The notes beneath the pieces are model-generated. The model searched no databases. It saw only the letters and a list, made by a program, of their open reading frames with translations, and had not been told where the DNA came from. This document shows positions 41,379-50,146 of a DNA stretch of 64,000 nucleotides, in pieces (position 1 is the stretch's first letter; each line of letters opens with the position of its first letter). Source of the DNA: Syntrophaceae bacterium UBA6078 (GTDB taxonomy: Bacteria > Desulfobacterota > Syntrophia > Syntrophales > UBA2210); contig DIXO01000067.1 in NCBI GenBank assembly GCA_002428735.1, positions 43,861 to 107,860 of the forward strand, given 5' to 3'. The position numbers and the translations under genes were made by a program.

Positions 41379-43808
41379 TTACCGTGCCTTTCCCACCCAG
41401 TCAGGCGCCAGCCGCCCCCCTTCTCCCGTGCGATAGGGCATCCACGAAAGGCCGAAGAGACGCGTGGTCATGCCCGTCTTTTTCGGGTAGATCCGGATCT
41501 CTTCCAGTTCTTCCGTGGTGGCGTCGAATCCGGCCTCCAGGGCCGCGATATCTTCCTGGAGGCGCGCTTCCATCTCTTCGAGTTGGCTTTGAACAGCCTG
41601 CGCCCGTTCGCGCGCCCGGTCCACGTCCATGCTCTCCTTTCCCATGCGGCTCGCCGTTTTCATGGCCGTCCCCATTCGGTAGGCGGAGGTGGAGCTGACC
41701 GCCTTGCGGCCCAGGAAGGCGCTCAGGATCGCCGATCCGAAGGAGATGGCGGTTTCCATTTTCTTTGATTTGGCCTGTTCCTGTTCGCGGGCGATGGCCT
41801 GTTCGGCCGTCATGAGGCGGTTTTTCAGGGTCATGAATTTGGAGCCGTATGCCTTGCGAAGCTTCTCCGCTTCCAGGTCCCGCCGCTCACGGGCGGACTG
41901 GGCGAGGCGGGCTCGGAAGTCGCCCTCGGTTTCGTCGATCTCGCTGGTCATTTTGAAGCGCCGCGAATAGTAGAGCGTAAGCGACCTGTTCTGCGAGGTC
42001 CAGCGCAGGAGATCCTTGTTCCACTTTCCATAGGCGTCGGCCCGGCGCGCGGCGGCGGGGAGCTCGGCAAACCGGACCCCCGGCAGGGGGGTGGTGAGGA
42101 AATCAGCGGGGGCGGCGTCGATTTCAGCGGCCTGATCCCAGTCAACCGCCACCGGCCCGTCGGAGAGCTCCGCGGCGATCGTGACCGTTCTGGCGATGTC
42201 GATCAGGTGCTTCGGGCTCGCATAATGGATATCGAGAGAACCCATCACGGCGGGGTAATAGATGATGTCCCGGCCCCCGCCGGACGCGGGCATATAGTAG
42301 GTTTCGATTCCCGGCGGCGTCAGAGAAGGAGCGGTCGATGTGTCGCCCAGGATGGCGTGGCTTTCGGTCTGTGCCGTTGCCGCTTCGCCTGCCGTCCCAT
42401 CTGGTCGGGCCGCTGTCAGTTTTTTGATCTGTTCCCGCGACATGGGGCCGGGGAGGTAGGAGAGAACCCAGCGCGTCTCGAAAATCACCGGCTCCGTTTC
42501 ATGCACATTGTGCAGAAGAAAGATCCGCTGGCCCAGCCCGGCCAGGATCTCTTCCATCCGTCCCCGATCGAATCCCGTGCCGGCCGCCGCCCCTTCAAGC
42601 CCGGCCAGGACCCGTTCCTTGTCCCGCTCGGTCTGAAGGCGGCCGATAAACCAGGTCCCCGTATTCGAGAGCCCCTTGTAATCGAGATCGACGGGGTTCT
42701 GGGTGGAAAGGACCACCCCCAGGCCGAAGGCGCGGGCCTGTTTGAGGAGGGTCAGAAGGGGCGTCTTGGACGGCGGGTTCTGGATGGGGGGAAAGTACCC
42801 GAAGATCTCGTCCATGTAGAGAATCGCCCGGAGGCTGGTCGTCCCCGTTTGGACGCGCATCCATCCAACGATTTCATTGAGGAGCATGGAGACGAAAAAC
42901 ATCCGTTCCTGGTCGGACAGGTGGCTGATGGTGAAGATGGAGGCGCGCGGTTTTCCCGCGGGCGTGTGGAGCAGGCGCCCCACATCGAGGGGCTCCCCTT
43001 CGAGCCATGCCTCGAATCCGGGGGTGGCGAGGAGATTGTTGAGGCGCATGGCCAGCGCGAAGCGGTCTTTGGACGGATAGAAACTTTCCAGGTCCATGAT
43101 GCCGATCCGCTCGAAGGGCGGCGTCTGGATGGCGCGAATCAATCCCGCCAGATCGAGGGTTTTCCCCTCACTCCACAGGGACTTCATGATGTTCGAAATC
43201 AGGATATGCTCGCGGCTGGCGAGGGGGTCCGCTTCCATGGACAGGAGGGCGAGCAGGCCCGTTGCCGTGGTCTGAATCCGCTCGTTGAAGAGGTCCGGGT
43301 CATTGCGGATGGCCTCCGGGGGCGGCGAGAAGGAACGGAGGATATTGACGGGCAGCCCGGCGCGGCTTCCCGGCGTGTAGACGGCGAAATCGGCCGCCGC
43401 CTTCAAACGGCTGATCCGCTCGGGTTCCTGGCCCCAGCCGGCCAGTCCTTTTTTCCAGAGGGCGGCCTGGCCGGAGGCGAACTGGTCCGCCGTGAGTCCT
43501 TTCTTCACCGCTTCCTGTTCGTTCACCCAGGGGCGAAAGTCGCTCGCGCCCAGTCCGGGGAAGGTCAGGAGGAGGTTGGGCAGATCCCCCTTGGGATCGA
43601 TGGCGATGACCGGTATGTTGTCGATGAGGGCCTCTTCGATGAGGCCGATGCCGAGGCCGGTCTTGCCGCTTCCCGTCATGCCGATGATGACCGCGTGAGT
43701 GGTGAGATCCTTCGAATCGTACAGAACAAGATCGTCCCGGCGGGTGCGCGCCGCCAAGTCGTACCGCTTCCCGATATAGAACGCTCCGAGCTTTTCGTAG
43801 TCCTCCAT
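41379..43808 (-). CDS. HerA/DUF87-family ATPase
   Basis: 809 residues. Walker A is IGMTGSGKTGLGIGL (near residue 42), AIDPKGDLPNLL follows, Walker B is ILYMDEIFGYFPP (~330), then GVVLSTQNPVDLDYKGLSN. These are the features of HerA/FtsK-like hexameric ATPases. The C-terminal ~200 residues include a long coiled coil. Known relatives process DNA ends with NurA or work in defence; no nuclease gene is adjacent, so the role is open. Confidence 0.85.
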   Translation of the reverse strand: MEDYEKLGAFYIGKRYDLAARTRRDDLVLYDSKDLTTHAVIIGMTGSGKTGLGIGLIEEALIDNIPVIAIDPKGDLPNLLLTFPGLGASDFRPWVNEQEAVKKGLTADQFASGQAALWKKGLAGWGQEPERISRLKAAADFAVYTPGSRAGLPVNILRSFSPPPEAIRNDPDLFNERIQTTATGLLALLSMEADPLASREHILISNIMKSLWSEGKTLDLAGLIRAIQTPPFERIGIMDLESFYPSKDRFALAMRLNNLLATPGFEAWLEGEPLDVGRLLHTPAGKPRASIFTISHLSDQERMFFVSMLLNEIVGWMRVQTGTTSLRAILYMDEIFGYFPPIQNPPSKTPLLTLLKQARAFGLGVVLSTQNPVDLDYKGLSNTGTWFIGRLQTERDKERVLAGLEGAAAGTGFDRGRMEEILAGLGQRIFLLHNVHETEPVIFETRWVLSYLPGPMSREQIKKLTAARPDGTAGEAATAQTESHAILGDTSTAPSLTPPGIETYYMPASGGGRDIIYYPAVMGSLDIHYASPKHLIDIARTVTIAAELSDGPVAVDWDQAAEIDAAPADFLTTPLPGVRFAELPAAARRADAYGKWNKDLLRWTSQNRSLTLYYSRRFKMTSEIDETEGDFRARLAQSARERRDLEAEKLRKAYGSKFMTLKNRLMTAEQAIAREQEQAKSKKMETAISFGSAILSAFLGRKAVSSTSAYRMGTAMKTASRMGKESMDVDRARERAQAVQSQLEEMEARLQEDIAALEAGFDATTEELEEIRIYPKKTGMTTRLFGLSWMPYRTGEGGRLAPDWVGKAR

Positions 43809-43911
43809 GAATGCCTCCTCGCCGGGATGTTTGTCGCAACGGGAGCTACATTATCCTAATTTCGGTAGTATGACAATCCGGATGTGCGGACCGGTGCGGC
43901 GGGGGAGGGGA

Positions 43912-45003
43912 TCACATTTTTTTGATGATGGCGTGGTACAGCTCAGCAGCCTTGCAAACCTGGTCGAAGGGGATCGACTCCGTAGCGGTGTGGGCTTGGT
44001 CGAGGCTGCCCGGCCCGAGGGTGATCGGTTTCAGACCGTTTTCCCAGAGGCTGTTGGCGTCGGAATGGCTCCTGAATGAGGAGGGGGTCCAGGGAAGGTC
44101 TTCTTCCCCGTATGATTTTTTCAGCGACGTGACGAGGTCCCCTTTTTCTGGAATCTCGAATCCCGCCTGGATGGTGTGAAACCGCATGGTCAGATCGAGG
44201 TGGCTCTGATCCTGCTGAAACCGGTCGATGAATTCCTCCAGATCCCAGGCGATTTCGCCGGTCGGTGCGTCCGGGGGATGATGCAGGTCGATCCAGACAT
44301 CGCATTTTTCAGGGACGGCAAAACCGGAGCGGGAGCTGGAGAGGTCGCGAATGTTGTAGATGATCTTGGGATAGCGCTCTTCGAAATAGGTGGAGAGGTC
44401 CAGGAGAAACCGGAGCAGGGCGTCCACGGGATTGAGTTCCTTGTCCGCCAGCGAGGCGTGGCGCCGTTTGCCCCGCGATGACACCTGTACTTCCAGATAT
44501 CCGTAATGGCTGAGGCAGGGATTCAGTTCCGTGGGCTCGCCGATAATGGCCCAGGGGAAATGGTAATCCTTGACGAAGGCCGCGGCTCCGTCGCCGGTCT
44601 CCTCTTCGCCCACGACCAAGGCCAGAGCGGCGGGAGTGGCCTTCCCCGTTTCGTGCCAGGCGGCGATGTAGGCTTCGATCATGGCGGCGCAGCCACCCTT
44701 CATGTCGGCGCTTCCGAGGCCCGAAACGGTGTTCCCTTTCCTGACGAACCAGTAATGGTCGAGATCGGAGGCGGTCACGGTGTCGAGATGCCCCAAGAGA
44801 ACCAACTGGGGGTCGGCATCCTGGGGGACGACAACGATATTGTAGCGGCTCTCGTCGACCTCCTGCCGGATGACGGGGATATGTTCCTTTGCCAGATAGG
44901 CGCAGACAAAATCGAGGACTTCCTCCTCCTTGCCCGAAGGGCTGTAGATATCGATGATCTCCTGGAGGAGGTGACGGATTTTCTGTTTTTTAATCGCGAC
45001 CAT
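43912..45003 (-). CDS. M20-family carboxypeptidase/deacetylase (ArgE/DapE type)
   Basis: 363 residues. Metal-site motifs are VLLGHLDTV, SGLGSADMKGGCAAMI, VVGEEETGDGAAAF and IGEPTELNPCLSH, with HTATESI near the end. This is a binuclear zinc hydrolase of amino-acid biosynthesis or peptide type; the substrate is not clear (acetylornithine, succinyl-DAP or LysW-linked substrates are candidates). Overlaps the GNAT gene by 14 bp, which suggests coupled acetylation and deacetylation, an inference. Confidence 0.88.
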   Translation of the reverse strand: MVAIKKQKIRHLLQEIIDIYSPSGKEEEVLDFVCAYLAKEHIPVIRQEVDESRYNIVVVPQDADPQLVLLGHLDTVTASDLDHYWFVRKGNTVSGLGSADMKGGCAAMIEAYIAAWHETGKATPAALALVVGEEETGDGAAAFVKDYHFPWAIIGEPTELNPCLSHYGYLEVQVSSRGKRRHASLADKELNPVDALLRFLLDLSTYFEERYPKIIYNIRDLSSSRSGFAVPEKCDVWIDLHHPPDAPTGEIAWDLEEFIDRFQQDQSHLDLTMRFHTIQAGFEIPEKGDLVTSLKKSYGEEDLPWTPSSFRSHSDANSLWENGLKPITLGPGSLDQAHTATESIPFDQVCKAAELYHAIIKKM

Positions 45004-45550
45004 TTTTTTTGTGTCTGCCGTTCCCGTTTTTTATCCTCGTTTTCCTCAGTTCGTCATCCACGTTCAGCGAGAGGTAGAGGTGTTCCTCCGGTTTACCGAA
45101 GCCCATGCGGGCGAAGAACTTCAGAGCCTCGACGTTGTCGGCCTCGGTATCGATAAAGACGATCCTGACGCCGTCTTCCAGCATGGTGTCCCTCATCTCC
45201 CTGAAGAGCCTGGTGGCGATGCCGAAACGCTGAAATTCCGGCTTGACGCCGAGCCACGCGAGATAGCCATACTTCCACGCGGATTTCCGCTTGGTGACGA
45301 CGGAGCCGAGGGCAAATCCCACGATTTCGCCGTCCAGATCAGCCACGTAGGCGTACCCCATATCCCTGACGAATGAGTCGAGAACCTCGAATTCCTCCCA
45401 ACTGCGGTACAGAATGGGGACCTCGCTGGCCCGAAAGAGTTTTTCTCCCAACTGAAAGACTGCCGCGAGATCCTCGATCTCCATCTCCCGTATGTCGATC
45501 TCGGGCTTTCTGCGCCTGCCGGACAGGTCTTCGGTGTCCTGTGATGTCAT
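44990..45550 (-). CDS. GNAT-family N-acetyltransferase
   Basis: 186 residues. The acetyl-CoA loop is YLAWLGVKPEFQRFGIATRLF (~residues 95-115), followed by DTEADNVEALKFFARMGF. It transfers acetyl from acetyl-CoA to an amine of a small molecule or protein. Translation probably runs into the following M20 peptidase gene. The C-terminal tail is basic. Confidence 0.88.
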   Translation of the reverse strand: MTSQDTEDLSGRRRKPEIDIREMEIEDLAAVFQLGEKLFRASEVPILYRSWEEFEVLDSFVRDMGYAYVADLDGEIVGFALGSVVTKRKSAWKYGYLAWLGVKPEFQRFGIATRLFREMRDTMLEDGVRIVFIDTEADNVEALKFFARMGFGKPEEHLYLSLNVDDELRKTRIKNGNGRHKKNGRD

Positions 45551-45676
45551 AGATGGTTCTTATTCTCCGTTGCTTGAAATTGCACATACTATAGCCATTG
45601 CGGCCCGGAATGTCAAAGAAAGGGATTCATGATGAATTGGGGAAAATGGGGTGGTGGCGATTACAACGCGAGCCCT

Positions 45677-47050
45677 TCAGAGGTCGTATTGCCGAATCTT
45701 GTTATAGAGAGTCGCCAGAGAGATGCCGAGGTGGCTGGCGGCCTTGCGTTTGCCTTCGAGTGATTTTCCAAAGCTTTTGAGCGCCTCCGCGATGGCCTCT
45801 TTTTCGGAGGAGCGTGTTGCGTGGGAGAGGGAGCGGCGATGGGAGGGTTGCGGTCGGATCTTCGAAAAGATGGGAAGGTCCTTCGGCATGATTTCCTCCG
45901 TCTCGCTCGTGTTCGCGGCGAACTCGAGGATATTGAACAATTCCCGGATATTGCCGGGGTAGTGGTATTGGTTGAGGATTTCGATCGTCGCATTCGACGC
46001 GGTATATTTCTTCCCCATCTTCTTTCCCGTCACATCCAGAAAATGTTCGACCAGGGGAGGGATGTCCTGCAGTCTCTTGCGGAGCGGGGGTATCTCGAGG
46101 GAGATGACGTTCAGCCGATAATAGAGGTCCTCTCTGAATTTCATCTCATGGATCAGATTGGCAATGTTCCGGTTCGTGGCTGAGATGATCCGTACATCTA
46201 CCTTGATGGGTTTCGTGCCGCCGATTCGCATGAATTCGCCCGTTTCCAGCACTCTCAAGAGTTTGGATTGGAGTTCGTATTCCATGTCCCCTATTTCATC
46301 CAGAAAGAGGGTCCCGCCGTTGGCTATTTCAAAGAGACCCAGCTTTCCCCCCTTTACGGCTCCCGTAAAGGCCCCCTCTTCGTAGCCGAACAGTTCGCTT
46401 GAAAGCAACTGGGGGGAAAAGGCGGCGCAATTGATGGGAACAAAGGGGAGTGTGGACCGGGGACCCGCGTTATGAATCGCGTGCCCGAACAGTTCCTTTC
46501 CCGATCCGCTCTCTCCCAGAATCAATATGGGCATGTCGCTGGCGGCTACCCGCTGCGCCATATCCTTGACTCGCTCCATTTCCCCACTGGTACTGATAAT
46601 GTCTTCAAAACGGTAGTGGGCCCGGTGAATTTCCCTGACCTTGTTGCGCAGTTCCATGACCCGCGATGTATAATCTTCGAGCTTGTTGGTCATGGCTACC
46701 ACTTCCGTAATATCGCGGACAACGGAGATGGCTCCTGCCACCGTGCCTTTGACGATGATGGGGTTGATGTCGGCTATATATTCTATGTTGTTAACCTTTC
46801 TCCTTACCCCGAGAAGGGCCGTGCCGGTCCGCAAGACCTCCGGCAGCCGCGCCCCTTTGCGCACATCCTGGACCTTCCTGTTGAGGATGTCTTTTCGGTC
46901 GACGCCCGTCAACCGGATATAGGAAGAATTGACATATTTGATATATCCTTTGTGATCGGTAATCAGAATGCCGTCATGAAGGGAATTGATGATGGTGTCG
47001 AAGAGGGGGATCTTCTGAAGTGCGTTAACGTCAAATTCCAGGGAAAACAT
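45677..47050 (-). CDS. PAS-domain sigma-54-dependent activator
   Basis: 457 residues. A PAS domain (~15-125) is followed by a short coiled coil, then the AAA+ domain with Walker A GESGSGKE (from G179), an intact GAFTGA loop (226-231) and the Walker B-like GTLFLDEIGDM. The C-terminal Fis-type HTH is GKRKAASHLGISLATLYNKIRQYDL (last ~25 residues). No receiver, so it senses a ligand via PAS. Start at 47050 because GGAGG lies 6 nt upstream. It is the obvious candidate to act on the divergent sigma-54-like promoters at 48506-48720. Confidence 0.93.
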   Translation of the reverse strand: MFSLEFDVNALQKIPLFDTIINSLHDGILITDHKGYIKYVNSSYIRLTGVDRKDILNRKVQDVRKGARLPEVLRTGTALLGVRRKVNNIEYIADINPIIVKGTVAGAISVVRDITEVVAMTNKLEDYTSRVMELRNKVREIHRAHYRFEDIISTSGEMERVKDMAQRVAASDMPILILGESGSGKELFGHAIHNAGPRSTLPFVPINCAAFSPQLLSSELFGYEEGAFTGAVKGGKLGLFEIANGGTLFLDEIGDMEYELQSKLLRVLETGEFMRIGGTKPIKVDVRIISATNRNIANLIHEMKFREDLYYRLNVISLEIPPLRKRLQDIPPLVEHFLDVTGKKMGKKYTASNATIEILNQYHYPGNIRELFNILEFAANTSETEEIMPKDLPIFSKIRPQPSHRRSLSHATRSSEKEAIAEALKSFGKSLEGKRKAASHLGISLATLYNKIRQYDL

Positions 47051-47234
47051 GTTGCGCCTCCTCCATGTCTGCACCCGCTGACGAGAGGGAAGGGCGCGTC
47101 ATGAGGCAATGTGTCATTATGCCGTATAAAAACACCTTTTTATGTATGTGAAAAGCGTGAAGGGGAGGCGGCGGGTTTCGGGAGATGGGGGAGAGAAAGC
47201 GGTCATTGCCGGATCCCCCTTCAGCTTTTCCTTG

Positions 47235-48416
47235 TTATTTCCAGGCCGCGGGACCCCACTTTTCCGGAAGGACCGCCTGGCGGGGCCATTCCGCAGGAAT
47301 CAGCTGTCCCGGGTTTTCTTCTAATTTCCGGATCAGTTTCCTGAGACCGGGACGGCCGAATTCGGGATGTCCCTCCTTCAGCGTTCGTCCATTGTAGACG
47401 GCGTCCGACCGCAGTCTCCGCCCGATCGTTTTTTCCATCTGAGCGCCGATATGGAGAAGGCGGTCCACGTCATATCCGTGTTCGATCCCCATTTCATCGA
47501 TCATCACGACGAGATCCTCCAGGGTAATAAGGCCCACGTAGCGGGGATCTTTGTAGTAATAGTCACCCGTGCCTCTGACGGGGCAGTCGTCAAGAAAATT
47601 GGCAGGCTGTCCTCCCAGACCGCCCAGTGTGCCCTCGAACCGGCAGATACCCGCCTGGAGCGCGGCGAGAACCGACGCGGAGGCTACCCGCTTTGTCTCG
47701 TGCAGGTGGCAGAGATGCGCTTCCGGATCGGGCAGGGCGTCCAGGACCATGGAAAAATAGCGATACACCTGATCGGCGGAGGCCGATCCATCATGATCCG
47801 CGTGTTCGATGTCGTGGGCGCCGATGGAGAGGAAGCGTTTCGAGAATTCCACGGCATCCTCGAGGCGTGTGGCGCCGGTAATGGGGCTCCCCCATATGGT
47901 GCTCACCGTCCCGCACATCTTGATTCCCGCGTCCGTCGCTTTTTGAATACACCGTTCCGCTTCGCGCCAGTACTGGGAGAGGGTGGTGCCGGAGTTGGCG
48001 TAGTGATGTTCCGGATCCGTGGAGACCATCATGAGGATACGGTCAGGGCCGATTCCCTGTTGTTTGAGCTCTATGGCCCGGTCGACGGCGCTCTCCCGGA
48101 TGGTCACGGCGGTGATGACGACATCTGTATACTTGATTCCCGCTTTTTCGCAGCGTTTCTGAAATTCCTTGCCTCTCAAGGCGGATATGACCTGCTCGGC
48201 ATCTCTGAACTGAGGTATGTTCCGCGGGCTTCCCAGGTTGATGACCTCGATCTCCTTCGCCCCCGCCAGGATCAGCTCCTGCGCGTAATAGATCTTGGCG
48301 TTGGTTGAGATGAACTTTTCCTCGTGCTGGAAGCCGTCCCGCACCGTAATATCGCCAATGGTTACCTTTCGGGGCATCCGGGGAAATATCTTCCAGTAAT
48401 CATATTCCGTGGCCAT
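47235..48416 (-). CDS. HMG-CoA-lyase/pyruvate-carboxyltransferase-like enzyme
   Basis: 393 residues of the DRE-TIM metallolyase superfamily. VTIGDITVRDGFQHEE carries the metal-binding D and R near residue ~20. CHLHETKRVASASVLAAL supplies the histidines, then EGTLGGLGGQPANFLDDCP. In true HMG-CoA lyases the corresponding loop reads GGLGGCP with a catalytic Cys; here Q replaces it, with a Cys eight residues later, so substrate or mechanism may differ. Start at 48416 with AGGAGG 7 nt upstream. It diverges from the CoA-transferase operon. Confidence 0.8.
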   Translation of the reverse strand: MATEYDYWKIFPRMPRKVTIGDITVRDGFQHEEKFISTNAKIYYAQELILAGAKEIEVINLGSPRNIPQFRDAEQVISALRGKEFQKRCEKAGIKYTDVVITAVTIRESAVDRAIELKQQGIGPDRILMMVSTDPEHHYANSGTTLSQYWREAERCIQKATDAGIKMCGTVSTIWGSPITGATRLEDAVEFSKRFLSIGAHDIEHADHDGSASADQVYRYFSMVLDALPDPEAHLCHLHETKRVASASVLAALQAGICRFEGTLGGLGGQPANFLDDCPVRGTGDYYYKDPRYVGLITLEDLVVMIDEMGIEHGYDVDRLLHIGAQMEKTIGRRLRSDAVYNGRTLKEGHPEFGRPGLRKLIRKLEENPGQLIPAEWPRQAVLPEKWGPAAWK

Positions 48417-48505
48417 ATGAGAACCTCCTTTGTGTATTTTGTTCGCGTTGCGGGAGAGGAGATAATCCCTGTCTCCTTTCCCCATGCACGGTGATCTTCA
48501 TATAG

Positions 48506-48521
48506 AACAAGAAGCGTGCCA
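48506..48521 (-). promoter_or_regulatory. Sigma-54-type promoter for the lyase gene
   Basis: On the minus strand TGGCAC (48521-48516), 5 nt and TTGTT (48510-48506) match the sigma-54 consensus TGGCAC-N5-TTGCW with one mismatch. It is about 90 bp upstream of the lyase start. Confidence 0.7.
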
Positions 48522-48577
48522 CGTGGAAAGGTTCCGATATTGTTAACTTGTCTGAAGGTAAGCGCTTGTTTATGTTT

Positions 48578-48650
48578 TAGAATTCTAGTACTTTAGAAAT
48601 TGAGAGTCAAGGATAATGGACTGGGTGGGTTCTAAAATAATAGAATTCTA
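48578..48650. promoter_or_regulatory. Paired activator-site dyads
   Basis: Site 1 (48578-48598) reads TAGAA-TTCTA-N6-TAGAA and site 2 (48630-48650) reads TTCTA-N6-TAGAA-TTCTA, a mirror image. Each contains TTCTA-N6-TAGAA and the palindrome TAGAATTCTA; the palindromes start 63 bp apart, six helical turns. The pair is centred at 48614, equidistant from the two sigma-54-like promoters. Confidence 0.75.
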
Positions 48651-48704
48651 TAAGAAAATATGGCGAGATTTTTAAAAACTACAATAAATTCAGGTTGTTT
48701 GTTC

Positions 48705-48720
48705 TGGCATGTTTCTTGAT
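48705..48720 (+). promoter_or_regulatory. Sigma-54-type promoter for the CoA-transferase operon
   Basis: TGGCAT (48705-48710), 5 nt and TTGAT (48716-48720) resemble the sigma-54 consensus, with one mismatch in each element. It lies about 33 bp upstream of the gene start at 48754. Confidence 0.6.
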
Positions 48721-48753
48721 GATTATATTGTACGATAGACTCTGAGGAGGCAT

Positions 48754-49980
48754 ATGACAACAATGACCGGTCTTAAAGAAAGTGACACAAAAGGGGCCCT
48801 GGATGGTTTGCGGGTTATAGATATGACCAGGGTTCTCGCCGGCCCCTTTTGTTCCATGCTCCTCGCTGACATGGGGGCGGAGGTGATCAAGGTGGAGACC
48901 CCCGGCAAAGGGGATGATTCCCGGGGATATCCTCCCTTCTTCAAGGGCTCCAGCGCCTATTTCGACAATCTCAATCGGAACAAACAGAGCATCATTCTGG
49001 ATTTGAAAAAACCGGAAGCCAGAGAAATTCTTAAAAATCTTTTGAAGAAATCGGACGTGTTGCTTGAAAATTTCAAACCGGGCACCATGGAGAAACTGGG
49101 GTTTAGCTATGATGCCGTCCGGGAAATGAATCCGCGTATCATCTTTGCCTCGATTTCAGGGTTTGGACAGTATGGGCCGTACCGGGATCGTCCCGGGTAC
49201 GATATTATCGGGCAGGCAATGGGAGGACTGATGAGTGTTTCCGGCTGGCCGGATTCTCCTCCCACCAGAACCGGAACGGCTATGGCCGATATTGTTGCCG
49301 GTTTGAACGCCTGCATCGGCATCCTGGCATCGTTGAGAGGAAGGGAACAGACGGGAATCGGAGAGAGGATCGATGTATCTCTTGTGGATTCGATCGTCAG
49401 CGCCATGGAGACTCTGATCCAGATCTATCTGTCTGAAGGCCGCGTTCCTCAGCGGGTCGGTAACCGCTATGAGTTCATCGCTCCCTATGACTCTTTCAAG
49501 GCCGCGGACGGCTGGGTTGTTATCGGTGTCGGAGGTGAAGATGTCTGGAAACGGTTTTGCACGGTGATCGGCCGGGAGGACTTGATTGCTGATCCCGACT
49601 TTCTGACCAACCGGGATCGGGTTCAACATGTCGTTCGTCTTGAAGAGATCGTGAACGAGTGGACATCACAGCATATGGCGGCCGATATCATCTCCCTCCT
49701 GATGGAAGCGAGCGTTCCCTGCTCTCCCATACTCGATGTGGATCAGATCTGCACCGATGAACATATCGCCCATGCCCGTGGGATGATTGCCGAGATCGAC
49801 CATCCCTTGGAGGGGAAGATGAATGTGGTGTCCTGTCCCATCAAATTCACAAACAGGAAACCGACCCTCCGATCAGCCGCCCCGCTCCACGGTCAACATA
49901 CGGAGCAGGTCCTGAGGGACCTTCTCGGCATGACCCAGGAGGAGTATGCGCGCCTGAAAGAGATCGGCGCCGCGCAATAG
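48754..49980 (+). CDS. Class III (CaiB/BaiF) CoA-transferase
   Basis: 408 residues of the formyl-CoA-transferase family. The catalytic aspartate is D179 in TGTAMADIVAG. LDGLRVIDMTRVLAGPFCSMLLADMGA near the start and the C-terminal PVPCSPILDV-type segment are typical. It transfers CoA between a donor thioester and a carboxylic acid. Its position, between a lyase and a TAXI TRAP system, suggests it activates the imported acid. ATG 48754 with TGAGGAGG about 6 nt upstream. Confidence 0.92.
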   Translation: MTTMTGLKESDTKGALDGLRVIDMTRVLAGPFCSMLLADMGAEVIKVETPGKGDDSRGYPPFFKGSSAYFDNLNRNKQSIILDLKKPEAREILKNLLKKSDVLLENFKPGTMEKLGFSYDAVREMNPRIIFASISGFGQYGPYRDRPGYDIIGQAMGGLMSVSGWPDSPPTRTGTAMADIVAGLNACIGILASLRGREQTGIGERIDVSLVDSIVSAMETLIQIYLSEGRVPQRVGNRYEFIAPYDSFKAADGWVVIGVGGEDVWKRFCTVIGREDLIADPDFLTNRDRVQHVVRLEEIVNEWTSQHMAADIISLLMEASVPCSPILDVDQICTDEHIAHARGMIAEIDHPLEGKMNVVSCPIKFTNRKPTLRSAAPLHGQHTEQVLRDLLGMTQEEYARLKEIGAAQ

Positions 49981-50146
49981 AAGAATTTCAATTGGTCTCT
50001 GATTGAGGAGGTGTTACAATGCCGCCTCCGGGATACACGAGTTGTTGGTGTCACATCGCATTGAGATGGAAGCGCCGGGTGTTCCAGCAGCAAGGGGGGC
50101 TTCTGATATAAACGAACCGACTAGCCAAGGGAAAGGAGTTAAAATT

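Noticed and set aside
42207..43859. 550-codon plus-strand open frame
   Set aside because: Antisense to the HerA-like ATPase gene, with no recognisable motifs.
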